Assembly (NCBI GenBank): GCA_905331475.1
Contig: CAJNYU010002679.1
Span: 1-64,000 of the forward strand
Direction: 5' to 3'
Length of the DNA: 64,000 nt
Source of the DNA: Rotaria socialis
Lineage: Eukaryota; Rotifera; Eurotatoria; Philodinida; Philodinidae
The translations under genes were made by a program, and so were the position numbers. Shown one piece after another: positions 41,434 to 52,999 of the stretch (its first letter is position 1; the number at the start of each line of letters is the position of its first letter). The notes beneath the pieces were generated by a model. It searched no databases. It was not told where the DNA came from and saw only the letters and a list, made by a program, of their open reading frames with translations.

Positions 41434-44400
41434 CTAGAAGATAATCGAATGATACAGACGCAAATGTAATCAAATAAGTACATGGGTGTAAGAAAGAAAG
41501 AAACAAAGAAAACGAAGCAGGTGTATCAGAGCACGACCTCATCTTCATCAATCAACCTCTCAAACAGAAGAAGAGAAGAACAAAAGAAAAGGCATAACAA
41601 TAAAACAGATTAACCTTCCTAGTTTGAACGATTTTCTCATTAGTGGCATGTTCAGCATTTGACATTATTATTGAATGTCATACGATGACTGTAACAATAA
41701 CATCGGAGTTTTTAAACATACATTTTTTTTCTTATAAATTCTATATGTATTAAATAAGACTAGAAACTAATAATGAAAAAAATCATGCACACAATAGATC
41801 ATAAGAATCAATTGAATAAGTGAAGAGTCTAATGATTGTTGATCGTTCAACAATAATAACATTTTTCGATTTGTAGGAAGAAAAAGAGAAGTAGAATATA
41901 TTGAATAATGGAGAACAGTGAATTTGTTGTTAAAAGAAGACGAACAAAATCATAAAGAAAGAAACACTTGAACGAAGAGACATCAGTAATTACCTAGTGT
42001 CATATTACTTGTGTGCTCATGTCAATTTGATGAATAGAAAATAGAAATGAAATAAAAAGGACCTACTATTGAGAATTGATCTAGTTGAGACTATTGAACA
42101 ATTTCATTGACCGCCGATGAAAAACTGCTATAAACAATGAAGCATATAATCGATTCTCTTGCTTCTGGTCATTCATATGGTACTATCTATACTCGTAATA
42201 AAGTTATAATAAAATAATTTCTAATGATAAAAGTGTTTAACAAAAGGCAAGAGATAATGACCCATAAAAAACGGACATCATCGAACCGAATACAAATTGT
42301 AACACTTGGTGAACGTTTTGTTTGCGTCAACAATTCATTGAAGACTGTAATAAAAATCGTATGTACACAAATTATCACTCTCATGCCTATACATATGTAT
42401 ACTTGCAGTGAGATTAGAAGAATAAAATAGGAGACTCACTTATTTCTCGCGTGTCTAAAGAGAACGTTGCGTTACATAAACTAAATTTTTTTATTCTCTT
42501 TCTCTATTATTTTTTTTTCAAGTATGCGAAACAAAAAACTGTCACAAATCGCACTCATATACCTATGCATATCGTTTAGAATTACCTGACCACATATAAC
42601 AGATAAGACATTCACTTGTGAGTACTATGACAGAGTTTTTGGTCAAATATATACATAGACACAATTTCTATTAACTAAAGACGAAGAAAAAAAGAGATCC
42701 ATACAATGAATTGATAGAGAAAGGACGGGGAGAAAAAGCTACACATCATCTTCACTCTTTATTTTTTTTAACATTATCTGTGCATATATTTGAAAGTTAC
42801 TCTTACTTTATTGATTATTAGACATGACATATATTCAAAATAAAAAAAACGAATGAACGAAGAGTGACAAAAATCAGGTGAGGTATACACACATATTTGA
42901 CAATATTTGCTTAGTTAAAAGTGATTTTAATCGTGAATTTCGTTTTTTTACATCATTAATTTATAGTATATATATGAGATCAAAAACCCGGATATATTTC
43001 AATATGTACATGTTCGATCGCGCATAGTACATGTCATGTATACGTATCTTATTTAAAATTTACGTCAAGTATGATAATAAGACCGTAGGTATACTTGCGA
43101 TGAGAAAAGATATGACGAAAAGATTTTTTTGTTCGTAGATCTTGTCTGATCTCAACGAGTGGATGACAATGATCAAAAGAGAAGCTGTCTCTCTCATTTA
43201 TATACAAAATGAAAAATGTAAGTGAGTCTGAACCGATATATTTACATCATCACGCAGCTAACTAATACATCCTATTTAAAAAATAATATTGTAAAGTAAA
43301 TCAAACGCATTAATGTTATCCAGTCCAGCATCAATACTTACAAGGTTAAATTGCATCACTTATATTATTCTTCACAGCATTGCAAACTAAACATATAGCT
43401 ATATCTATACGTAGACAATGGTTAAAAGAACTCCATCAATAACCATGAAATTCACCTTGATACATTCAATGACAGAATAATACATCAGGAAAAGAAGAAT
43501 AAAAATAAAAATTCTAAAAAAAAGAAGCAATTTGTTTTATTCATAGAAGTGATGATGATGATGATGATTATCATCATTATTATCATTATACCTTGATGCA
43601 CTGATTTTCATACATACATATATATATATTTGGATGACAGCGATCATCGATCATTCGTTTGATTCGGTTTCACGCAGTTATGTATGTGTGAATGACGTAA
43701 CCTTCAGCATGCGAATAATTACATTTTCGAGTATTAACATAATATCCTTCGATATTTGATAGGAAAAATGAAAGATATATTATACATGTCGTCTTTCGTT
43801 TTCGTTTCTAATTAATGAAAGATATCGATCAAATAAGATAAATGATGTCAAATGAAAACAAATATATATTAATTTATTTAGATTTTGATATCCTTAATTA
43901 AGATTTCAATTTAAGGCAATCATTATTGCTGTTACCATAACAAATTAAGTCTGTATGAGATAGTTCGTATTAGAAATAAATATGGAAATGATTTTCAATA
44001 CTACCTATTCGACCATGAAAATCAAGATAAGGTGACTATTGATATTAATGTATTAATCAATATCTGGTTTATTAAATTTATGATCGGCTCATCTGTATTC
44101 AATATTTGATGGTAACCTTGTTCACAAAAGCTATTAGTCCCATCCCGATGGAGTTAAAATGTAAAATACGATGAGGTCGTTGATACTCATCGTAGAGAGG
44201 CTATTTTAAAATACATTAATTCGTCATCCGGAAATATAACAAGGAAATAGTCTATATATTATACAGAATCATTATGCATGCATGAGCTATCATCGTGTAT
44301 CCAAAGTGTCTATTAGGATGTGTGCGTATGTTTGAGAAGAACTTCTCGATTTAAGTCTTTATTTTACAAAAGAATACTTAAGATGAGAGTACTCTTTGAA

Positions 44401-44532
44401 TTACTATAAAAAGAAAGCAGGTGTTGAGTAGCAGAGAAAGAAAATTATTTATTATTTGAATTTTCAATTAGTCATTAACTATGTATCATATTCAAATCTT
44501 GAATTGATGAAAAGATTAGATTGAAGATAACC

Positions 44533-44568
<36 letters not shown>

Positions 44569-45354
44569 AGATAAAATCATACTCTCAATATAATAATTTA
44601 TGCAGATCCCCCTTTTGAAGCAGCTATTGAAGAATCTAATGATTCTCATTGTGCAGTGAATATTTATTGGTGATTCATATCGATCATCTTCACAAACAGC
44701 TGATACACATTTTGACCGACAAAAAGAGAAAGCGCAACACTTTATATGCTTTATATGTATAAAACGTGTGAAGATTTCAACAGAACGAAAAGAAACAAGT
44801 GATCTACAGTGCAATTTCTGCAGGCATGCATTCTATATGAACATTTTGTTATCGCCGATAAAAGATAACTCTGATTCCGGAACAATCACAAGAAAATCTT
44901 TCGCCTTTTACTAAAGATTTCTGTGTTTCGGAATAATTCAATGAGTCTTAAAGACTAATTTTTACTCGGCTCGTGTCAAACGGGCTTTCAAAATAAACTA
45001 TAAGAAATACATTTGAACTTGTTAGTTTTCATTAGCATCTCAAAATTTGATCGATCAGTGAAAACAGTATTAAGAAACATCCACCTCTAATTCGTGCCCT
45101 GGCTCAACCGAACTATAGTTGAATACGTGTTTACTTCAAGTGGAAAATTTATTACTATCACAAGATACAAGCGATGACTTTTTTTCGTAAGAGTCACAAT
45201 TTCTAAATAAATGTATTAAAACAAATAAAAATTCTGATCGATTAAGTAATAGACAACAAGAAGAGAAAAAACAAATCACATAATTTTTTTTCTGTAGTTT
45301 ATTGTTTTGTTAAACATATATATATATGCAGTACGATAGATAATCAAAAAGAAA
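41434..45354. other. Intergenic 3.9 kb, simple repeats only
   Basis: No convincing exon is seen. (GAT)n/(TCA)n at about 43548-43590, a TATA-rich run at 43611-43631 and (TA)n at 44535-44565 are the only structures. The ORF at 44479-44814 is partly a translation of the (TA)n tract. The interval may hold regulatory DNA for the LRR gene, whose start lies at its left edge. Confidence 0.5.
44535..44565. repeat. (TA)n microsatellite
   Basis: About 15 TA units without interruption. Confidence 0.85.
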
Positions 45355-46092
45355 CTATAAGTATTGATCGTAAATTTCAACATTCGATGAATGAGATTTT
45401 GCTACTCCAAGCACAAGCGAGGAAACAATACCAAAAATTTCAATAAATAAAATGGCACCTAATACTACAGCAATCCAAGGCAATTCTTTCCATATCCAAA
45501 GAGCCACGGCTTCAGCACAGCCTTGAGTATAAGGGAAGCTTTTGTGTGTTTGTTGCGGATAACATGATTTAGGAACTGGAAGATCAAGTTTTAAGTAGTC
45601 TGTAGCACTATCAACTCCACAGCATTTAAATTCTTTTTCTAATTGTTCAATGATTTCAATTGTTGCGTTGTGTTTATTACGATAAGCATTTCGAAATATT
45701 TCTTCGAAACCAGAATCATACGATTGCCATAAATCATTTCGAAATCTTAAGATAACAACAACTGCACCGAATTCCATTAAAACAATCAGAGTTAAGAGAG
45801 TTGCATATGAATAAAGAAAAACTCGATTTTTACAAATAGCACCAAGACAACCGAATGCTGCTAGACAAGACGTGAATACGCCGACAATAATTATGATCGT
45901 TCCCACCCATTGCATAGTCAGTCCTCCAAGTGATTGCGTAATATTATAAGCGGCTGCGATGGCACTAAAATTTCCATTGATTTTAACATAGATTCCGAGA
46001 CCCAATATTGAAAAACCAAAAATAAGAAAGATGATATTCAATGCAAATAATGTCGTACGCGCACACTGAACTCCACACGATAGACGAACCAT
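45355..46092 (-). CDS. Tetraspanin
   Basis: A single exon of 245 residues with ATG at 46090-46092. Four hydrophobic segments are at about 14-36 (FALNIIFLIFGFSILGLGIY), 58-80 (MQWVGTIIIIVGVFTSCLAA), 87-115 (VFLYSYATLLTLIVLMEFGA) and 210-235 (LPWIAVVLGAILFIEIFGIV). The large extracellular loop carries the diagnostic CCG (EFKCCGVDSATDYL) with further Cys at KSCYPQ and QGCAEA, the six-Cys-type loop of animal tetraspanins. Membrane-proximal Cys (RLSCGVQCART; GCLGAICKNR) are likely palmitoylation sites. It is a plasma-membrane organiser partnering with integrins or other receptors. The subfamily is not assigned. Confidence 0.9.
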   Translation of the reverse strand: MVRLSCGVQCARTTLFALNIIFLIFGFSILGLGIYVKINGNFSAIAAAYNITQSLGGLTMQWVGTIIIIVGVFTSCLAAFGCLGAICKNRVFLYSYATLLTLIVLMEFGAVVVILRFRNDLWQSYDSGFEEIFRNAYRNKHNATIEIIEQLEKEFKCCGVDSATDYLKLDLPVPKSCYPQQTHKSFPYTQGCAEAVALWIWKELPWIAVVLGAILFIEIFGIVSSLVLGVAKSHSSNVEIYDQYL

Positions 46093-46504
46093 GTTTTAGT
46101 GAATTTATTTATTTTAAAAAGAAAGATACATAGAATTATGAGAAGCATGTGCTGTCTTTTATAGGCAGATAACAATATAATATGCATTTAGATGATATAT
46201 TAAAGATAAGAGCCCAAGAAGATGAGCTTGCACGTAAGTGTTATTACACAATTGAAAATAAATTTTCCTAGCATACGCCATTTTATCATTCTCATGCGAG
46301 CGCCATTGTTGCGCGCATGTCTGATGATAAAATAAAATGGAGTGTAACATTGATCAAGAAATCGATTGCTTTTATATTTTATTGACATTGACTCATGCCG
46401 TCTTGTGTATTTCATAATTACATGTTTGTTCACTGAAAGTTTTCTTTCTAACTTGTTCGCTTGTATATATATTTTTCCAGTTATTGCTGATATTTTTACA
46501 TATA

Positions 46505-47845
46505 ATGAGTACTGAAGTTGATGTTGTTATTGTTGGGGCGGGTGCAGCTGGTTTGGCTGCTGCTATCGAATTGCAGTCAACGAATTTAAAATTTCTTGTA
46601 CTTGAAGCTCGTAATCGTATTGGTGGTCGAGTATGTACAGATGAAGAAACATTTACACGTGCGAAAGTTGATCTCGGTGCCAGTTGGATTCATTATTATG
46701 GACCAGAAAATGTACTCTATGATTATTATGTATCGTTTAATTGTGGTAAGAAACAGCCTAGACATTCAGGTTATAGGATTTGTTTTGATTATGATGGTGA
46801 ATATTTTTCGAGTGAAACAAAGTTTCATGCGCGAAGTATATGTGCAAAACTCTATCAACATATAGAATTATTTACATGTAAGAATAAAAATAAGGAAGAT
46901 CAAAGTATTGAACAAGTTATTCAAACAGAATACGAAAGACTAGTTCCCAATGGACCAATTAAACGCTTAGTTAATCTTATGCTTTCTGGTGAAGAAGAAT
47001 ATGAAGGATCTAATTTTGAAAATCTTTCAGCTAAATATTATGGATTGGAAGATGGTTCATCATGTGATAAATGGGTTTCATGTGGTTATGAAAATTTATT
47101 AAAATTTATTGTTAAGAAACATAATTTATCTATTCAATTGAATACTTTTGTCACACATATAAATACAATCGATTCTGATCGAATAGCCATTAAAACATCT
47201 AATGATTCATCAATAATCTATTGTCGTCGAGTTATTATTACAATTCCATTAGGTTGTTTAAAACGAGAAACAATCTTATTTGAACCACCACTACCTGATT
47301 GGAAACGCAATGCTATTAATCAAATGGGTATGGGTTTAATGAATAAACTTATTGTTCAATTTTCAACTAGTTTCTGGGACTCTGATATGTGTTCATTTTT
47401 ACATGCATGTAATAAACAACGTGGTCGATTTCGACATACGATTTGTTCACATGCGCCAGAAAATATTCTTATTCTATTCGTTACTGGTAACTTTGCTAGA
47501 GAATTAGAAGCTTTGACTGATTCAGAAATTCTCGAAGAAATAATGAAATTTCTTCGACAAATATTTCCTACCCAATCGATATCGGAACCTGTCAAATATA
47601 AATTTACTCGTTGGGGACAAGACACATTAGCGTATGGTTCATATTCAAATATTGCTGTTCATGCAAGTCCTGATACAATGAAACAATTAGCAAAAGAAAC
47701 TTCCGATGGCCATGTACATTGGGCTGGTGAACATGCTAATGCTAATGATGGTACTGAAAATTGGTCGTTTGGCTGTGTTCATTCTGCTTTTCAAAGTGGA
47801 CAACGAGCAGCAAAAACTGTTCGAAGTCAATTATGTTCTTCTTAA
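46505..47845 (+). CDS. FAD-dependent amine oxidase (polyamine-oxidase-like)
   Basis: An intronless ORF of 446 residues from ATG 46505 (MSTEVDVVIVGAGAAG); the reading upstream opens on TTG, and a TTTTTCCAG acceptor at about 46472-46480 suggests a 5'UTR intron or trans-splice site. The Rossmann dinucleotide motif VIVGAGAAGLAAA, then LVLEARNRIGGRV (second FAD motif), and near the C-terminus YGSYSNIAVHAS, VHWAGEHANANDGTENW and a last FAD-binding helix (VHSAFQSGQRAAKTV) are all present and in order. The family oxidises amines such as spermine, spermidine or histone lysine, giving H2O2. The lack of a SWIRM domain argues against LSD1. No signal peptide or C-terminal membrane anchor is seen, so it is probably cytosolic. 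Substrate unknown. Confidence 0.87.
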   Translation: MSTEVDVVIVGAGAAGLAAAIELQSTNLKFLVLEARNRIGGRVCTDEETFTRAKVDLGASWIHYYGPENVLYDYYVSFNCGKKQPRHSGYRICFDYDGEYFSSETKFHARSICAKLYQHIELFTCKNKNKEDQSIEQVIQTEYERLVPNGPIKRLVNLMLSGEEEYEGSNFENLSAKYYGLEDGSSCDKWVSCGYENLLKFIVKKHNLSIQLNTFVTHINTIDSDRIAIKTSNDSSIIYCRRVIITIPLGCLKRETILFEPPLPDWKRNAINQMGMGLMNKLIVQFSTSFWDSDMCSFLHACNKQRGRFRHTICSHAPENILILFVTGNFARELEALTDSEILEEIMKFLRQIFPTQSISEPVKYKFTRWGQDTLAYGSYSNIAVHASPDTMKQLAKETSDGHVHWAGEHANANDGTENWSFGCVHSAFQSGQRAAKTVRSQLCSS

Positions 47846-48143
47846 ATATTCGTTGTTTTTTTCTCATTTTCCACTCTCAGATTACAACTTTACAAAAAAA
47901 AGAGAATTCGTATAGAATCATGCATTTTGTTTTTGACATATATAGGATTTCTTAAAGAAAATGAGGAATGTATCAAGAATCTTTCAATGCATTATTTACA
48001 TGCAGAGATACAAATTTTCAGTAGTGTCACATTTGAAACTCTAGTATACATTTCTCATTACTGAAGAGACACATAGGGATGATTAAGGATTTCATATTTC
48101 TATGTAATTTTTCGTTGAATTACACGAATAAGTGCTTGTAATT

Positions 48144-48345
48144 AGTCATCATCAACAATTTCAATAGACGATGGTTTTTCCTCAGTCATTACTTTGAGAG
48201 TAAAGTGTATGAAAAACATTCTCTGTAGCTAAATGTTTGTGAAGATCATCGTAAAGTTGTTCAATACAATCCATCCTTTCGCCAAGACTCCAAACAACAT
48301 TGAAACTCCTGCGTTTTCATCACATTTGATACAAGGTTGTTTTAG
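48144..48345 (-). pseudogene. Possible gene fragment, unrecognised
   Basis: The minus strand shows coding-like pieces in different frames: KQPCIKCDENAGV, then VVWSLGERMDCIEQLYDDLH with KHLATENVFHTLYSQ, then VMTEEKPSSIEIVDDD before TAA. Two one-base shifts connect them. The composition looks like the C-terminal end of a once-functional protein. I do not know the family. Confidence 0.3.
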
Positions 48346-49957
48346 TTTAACTGAAGTCATATTTCTCTATGAAAAAGGAATTTAAGATTTTAGTTTTTTT
48401 TACTAAAGAACAATACTTTTTTCGTGCTATTTCATGTGTATTTATACATATTGAGATTATGATTTCTTTTGAAACCGATAAGAGGAATAATTCATTCATA
48501 ATTTTTTGTAAGAATAAAAGTAATCGCTTTTTCGAAGCAAAACTCAAATTATTTTAGGCTTCTTTTGGTAGTTGTTATTGGGACTTGATTCCATGTCATC
48601 TGTTCAGACAGAATTCGGTTTTAGTATTTCATTTTATTTCCAACTCTCTCTTGAGCGAAAGGCAAAGTAGCGAAAACTTGAAGTTTTGTTATTAGCAAAA
48701 GAAGGCGACTATAAAAATTAGAGAAATTTTTTCTTGATAAGATTCGATTGCTTATGTTTGATGATGAATTATCATGCTGATGTGTGTGTTTATATTGCAG
48801 CTCTTACTCGTTCTGCTCTTGAGTGTGGTGTGTCTGAAGTTTTTGTTTAAACTCACATTTCATATGCACACCCAAAATAGAAAAACTCATCGAAATATAG
48901 AAGAAAATAGAGGATTTTTCTCAAAATATAATAATAATAGACCAAATCCGAGAGGAAATTACAAAGAAAAAAATTGTGGAAGAAAAGAAAATGATGAGAA
49001 AGAAAAAAGAACCATGGCAAAAAGAAGAGACTCGTAGAAGTCATAAGTATTAGTAATAGCCTAGCATACTATACGTTTCTTGTTTTTTTTCGAAACTACA
49101 GAAAAAAATGAATGCTTTACCTAATTAGAGTCTTGTATACAGCCGGCTGAAAATTTTCTTTTAAAAATTGTAACGAATAGTATTGACCTTTCGACACTCG
49201 TTCTTTCTCTTTGTTTTTTTTATTCTTTTATAAATGAACACAAAAACCGTCGGAATAACGAGAAAATAATATGCCAACCAGATAATCGAGTCATAAGTGT
49301 TAGAAGCACCGTCAGTCGTCCTACGAGAGAAGCGCAAGGAAAAAAAAGAGATTTTACCGTAAATGAGTCTTGTTCGTTGATGTTGAATATGTAGTCGAGA
49401 CGCGTAGTCTATAGGAAAATGTTTTATTTTCATTTTGTTCGCATCTTATTAGTTCATAGATTTTTCTATTGATTGCTGCTAAAATAATCGAAATCAAAGA
49501 GATGTGATATACATTGAGTCATTTCAAGATGTTTCTGTCTACTACATTGCTTATCTTTATGCTGTCTGTTCACGGCCATAACAGTAAAATGCAATGTTTT
49601 TCTTGTTAGCACATTTAGAATAAAAAATAACATAAAGCAACAAGTTAACCCGTAAACATATTAATTAGTACATATGTGTGTAACATGCAAATACCAAAGG
49701 AATAGTTATAATCTGAGAATATTAGAAGTGAACATTCCGATTGGATTGTAATTCAACTCAAAATTTCTCTAGGGTTTTACTACCTGTCAATATGATTGTT
49801 CTATACTTTAGAATCTTACTTTATGTTCCTTTTTGAATGAAGTGTTCATAGAAGACGAGGTTTCATTTTAACTGAACGTTATTTAAACATACGTCGAACA
49901 TTTGTTTTATCTACATCGAGTAGATTTATCTTTATTTTAGATTATAATTAAAATACT
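48346..49957. other. Intergenic, no gene supported
   Basis: Several 60-90-codon ORFs are low-complexity (Lys/Phe runs) with no motif. The right end holds the upstream region of the choline-transporter-like gene, with a TTTATTTTAG acceptor-like site at about 49931-49940, 18 bases before its ATG, possibly a 5'UTR intron or spliced-leader acceptor. Confidence 0.45.
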
Positions 49958-51430
49958 ATGTTAAGTGATAGCGTTGCTATCAGTGTTCCTCTCAGATCTG
50001 ATGATGAAACCAAAACAAATATTAATAATGACCCACCTGCTTATGAAAATCCACAACTTGATTTTAGTGGCGAATGGAAAGATCGTGGCTTTGCTATTGC
50101 ATTCTGGATTCATACAATTGCTGTCATCTTAGTGGGCTTAATTTTAGGTATACCAACTGTAATTTCGCATATGAAGGATATATCATCGTATAAATGGGAC
50201 ATCGAACCTTTAGTTTACTCATTGGGCGGGGCAGCAGTTGTTAGTGGAATAGTCTCTTTTCTCTCACTTTTCGCTCTTCAACTATGTGCTGGTCAACTTA
50301 TCAAATGTTCATTTTTGATACTTATCATCATGCAAATTCTGATGGGAATGGCTCTTTTTTTCGTATTTCCCCCATTGTGCTTCCTGCCAGGAGCGTTTAT
50401 ATTATTCACGTTGATTTATATATCATGCGTTCGAAATCGTATTGCTTTTGCCGAAGCTCACTTACAAGCAGGCTGTGCTTCTCTACGTAGTCATTCATCG
50501 TTGATATTGGTAGCACTCGTCATGCTCATAGTAGAGTTTCTGTGGCTTGTCTTCTGGTGTCTGATGTTCGCCGGTGTTATACGTGTCGTACTTATTAATT
50601 TAGAACCGAATCCGACTTCTAATCTTGGAATAGTGCTTTATTTTTTGATTGGTAAACTCATTTTATTTTTACTATTATTGTCATGTTATTGGGGTGCAAT
50701 TACATTTGGAAATATTATTCATTTCATAACAGCATGTACTGTTGGTGACTGGTGGTTTACTAGTGACGGCAGTGGACACTATGGAATGAGCAATAGTATC
50801 AAGCGTGCATTTACAACAAACCTAGGAACTATTTGTTTTGGTTCACTTTTTGAAGCTATAATAAAAACTTTACGATTCTTGATAGGTGATGGACATAGAA
50901 AGAATTGTTTAACTTGTATTATTGACTGTGTTCTTCGGATGATCGAAAAATTAATTGGTTATCTCAACGAATGGGCATTTACTTTTGCAGCACTTACTGG
51001 TCAAGGATATGTTCAAGCTAGTCGAAGTTTTATAGAATTGTTTAAAAAACGTGGTTGGACAGCAGTTATCAATAATAGCATTGTTGCAACTACATTAATG
51101 ATTATTAATCTTGGAATAGGTCTAATTTCAGCTGTTGTTGGTGGTACAATCATCTATAATATGATAGCTGAAGCGTCAGAAAACATTGGATTGGTAATGG
51201 TTATAGCCTTTATTAGTTTTATAATCGGTATACTAATGAGTTCCATCATCACAACACTTTTGAAATCATGCGTACGCACAGTATTCGTTTGTTTTGCTCT
51301 CAATCCAGCTGCATTGGGTGCAACACATCCTGATCATTTGCAAAAGTTGACGAAAGTTTGGCACAAGTTCTATCCACAAGAATTCACCAACAGCGGTTAT
51401 GCTAATGAATTTAAGGAGCCAATCGTTTAG
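49958..51430 (+). CDS. Choline-transporter-like protein (CTL/PNS1, SLC44-like)
   Basis: An intronless 490-residue ORF with ATG at 49958. The N-terminal ~45 residues are polar with a PPAY motif (NNDPPAYENPQ), a possible WW-domain/ubiquitin-ligase docking site, followed by WKDRGFAIAFWIHTIAVILV, the first membrane helix as in PNS1 proteins. About ten hydrophobic segments follow, with the family-like blocks LGIVLYFLIGKLILFLLL, CTVGDWWFTSDG, SIKRAFTTNLGTICFGSLF, NEWAFTFAALTGQGYVQASR and FIELFKKRGWTAVINNSIV. CTL proteins reside in plasma or organelle membranes and are linked to choline and related amine transport. Loop Cys residues (CLTCIIDCV) match the C-x2-C region. Exact substrate not inferable. 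Confidence 0.85.
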   Translation: MLSDSVAISVPLRSDDETKTNINNDPPAYENPQLDFSGEWKDRGFAIAFWIHTIAVILVGLILGIPTVISHMKDISSYKWDIEPLVYSLGGAAVVSGIVSFLSLFALQLCAGQLIKCSFLILIIMQILMGMALFFVFPPLCFLPGAFILFTLIYISCVRNRIAFAEAHLQAGCASLRSHSSLILVALVMLIVEFLWLVFWCLMFAGVIRVVLINLEPNPTSNLGIVLYFLIGKLILFLLLLSCYWGAITFGNIIHFITACTVGDWWFTSDGSGHYGMSNSIKRAFTTNLGTICFGSLFEAIIKTLRFLIGDGHRKNCLTCIIDCVLRMIEKLIGYLNEWAFTFAALTGQGYVQASRSFIELFKKRGWTAVINNSIVATTLMIINLGIGLISAVVGGTIIYNMIAEASENIGLVMVIAFISFIIGILMSSIITTLLKSCVRTVFVCFALNPAALGATHPDHLQKLTKVWHKFYPQEFTNSGYANEFKEPIV

Positions 51431-52335
51431 TCAGAATATTAATAACAATAAACACCGACGAAGAACTTAATTATTTATTGAAAAATATTTTTGTTGTCTG
51501 ATTACTTGTATTTTTATTCTTTGATGTTTTCTCATGAATGAATCCTCGCTGTTGTAAACAGAGATTAATTAGCTTTCGTTTTGTCCGTCTATTTTTAGTA
51601 TCATTTTCACGGCTGTCAGTCTAATAAATAATTCTCAGAATAAGATTCTAGAAAACTATTCTCATACGCTTATTGTGCCCTACATTTTTAAGATAAATAG
51701 AAGTTATCATGTTTGAGTAATAGTAATTCGATTTAAACATATTTTCTTGCAAATGATCTTGAATAAGATGGTACTTGTATCAATTTTCACCGCCGAAAAA
51801 AAATTAAGATATCTATCTTGTAATGAAAGAATGGTATTACACTTTTTCCACGAGAAACATAAGTCCAACTGAACATCTCCAGTAACTATTATCGGAACAC
51901 ATCTATTTCAAAGCCCTATTTTGTGTTTTTTGTTACAATTGATAAAACATTGAATTTTGCAAAAGATATTCTTTTACAACGAAATGAATGTTAGATAGCA
52001 ACAATCAAAAAGAATTTTACAATGAGATGAGAATTCATGCAGGAAGGAAACACACGGAATTCAATCTTATAGGTACATGGGAAGGTTGACATCAAATTAC
52101 GACTTTTAAAAAAGAATAAGAATTCGCAGAGAGCCGTGCTTTGTTTATATATATATAGGATTTTTCATTGCTTTATTTACATTCGGAAATATAATTTTTT
52201 GCTCAACTTTTCTGTTTGAGGCTTTTTCTGTGAGCACAGACATTTGATGCGAGCATCATCATAAAATTCAACTAGAACACATTTATTCACATATCCACAA
52301 ATAACATGTAAGGGAAGTTAGCGACAGATTCGAGC
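51431..52335. other. Intergenic, no gene seen
   Basis: AT-rich. The 3' flank of the transporter gene grades into a repeat region. Confidence 0.45.
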
Positions 52336-52760
52336 TTTTCCTGAAACGATTCGTCCCATCAATCGTGCCACTTCTTGAACGTACCGCACCAGATAGAACT
52401 CGATGAGTTCTATCTAATGCTATGTTCAAAAATCACGATAGCATGAAAGCTGAAAAAACATCTATCAAAATAAGATTCATCACCATGGGACAAAATGTAC
52501 ACTTTTTGTATTTCCTGAATATATTCGATATGTTGCGCGTGCCACTTTTGAAACTTATCCCATTCGATGCAGCTCGATGAGTTCTATCTAGTACAGTGTT
52601 CAAGCCTACCATCTTAAAAACTCATGAGACTAAAATATTCAACACACCTGTGAAATTCGGGAATTTTCTGATACTTCATCTACCGATTCGCCCTGTAACC
52701 TGTGCCAACGCCAAAACCCAGGTCGAGCATTACGACGACTAGATACGGCCGTAAACGGCC
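52336..52760. repeat. Degenerate tandem repeat, ~150-175 bp period, against the gap
   Basis: Three diverged units start near 52336, 52511 and 52660 with TTTCCTGA, an ATTCG word and then TCGTGCCACTTCTTGAACGT / GCGTGCCACTTTTGAAACTT / CTGTGCCAACGCC. The first unit contains a perfect 11-bp hairpin AGATAGAACTC-GAT-GAGTTCTATCT (about 52391-52415), partly kept in the second. It ends at GGCCGTAAACGGCC next to the N run, which suggests a collapsed longer array. Confidence 0.6.
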
Positions 52761-52860
52761 NNNNNNNNNNNNNNNNNNNNNNNNNNNNNNNNNNNNNNNN
52801 NNNNNNNNNNNNNNNNNNNNNNNNNNNNNNNNNNNNNNNNNNNNNNNNNNNNNNNNNNNN
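52761..52860. other. Assembly gap (100 N)
   Basis: Exactly 100 Ns, the conventional size for a gap of unknown length. Left and right flanks may not be as close as drawn. Confidence 0.95.
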
Positions 52861-52875
52861 ATCTTATCAACGAAA

Positions 52876-52990
52876 AAAGTTTTTTCTCAGAATTATTCAA
52901 AACATATATAAATCGACTCAGTTTTTGCAGTACAAATAACAATCGAATACGAATCCGATGTTTCCTCATTTTTTTGTGATATATAAGCTA
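52876..52990. repeat. Dispersed repeat B, copy 1
   Basis: TTTTCTCAGAATTATTCAAA, then CATATATAAATCGACTCAGT, then TTTTGCAGTACAAATAAC and TCCGATGTTTCCTCATTTTT match a longer repeat at 57784-58070 with intervening sequence missing here. Confidence 0.6.
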
Positions 52991-52999
52991 CTTTGCTTA

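Noticed and set aside
44479..44814. 111-codon ORF with an (IY)n tract
   Set aside because: Part of it is a translation of the TA microsatellite; no motif or splice context.
47356..47625. 89-codon minus-strand ORF inside the amine oxidase
   Set aside because: Shadow of the coding strand, no motif.
52702..52969. ORFs running through the N gap
   Set aside because: They consist mostly of X and have no support on either side.
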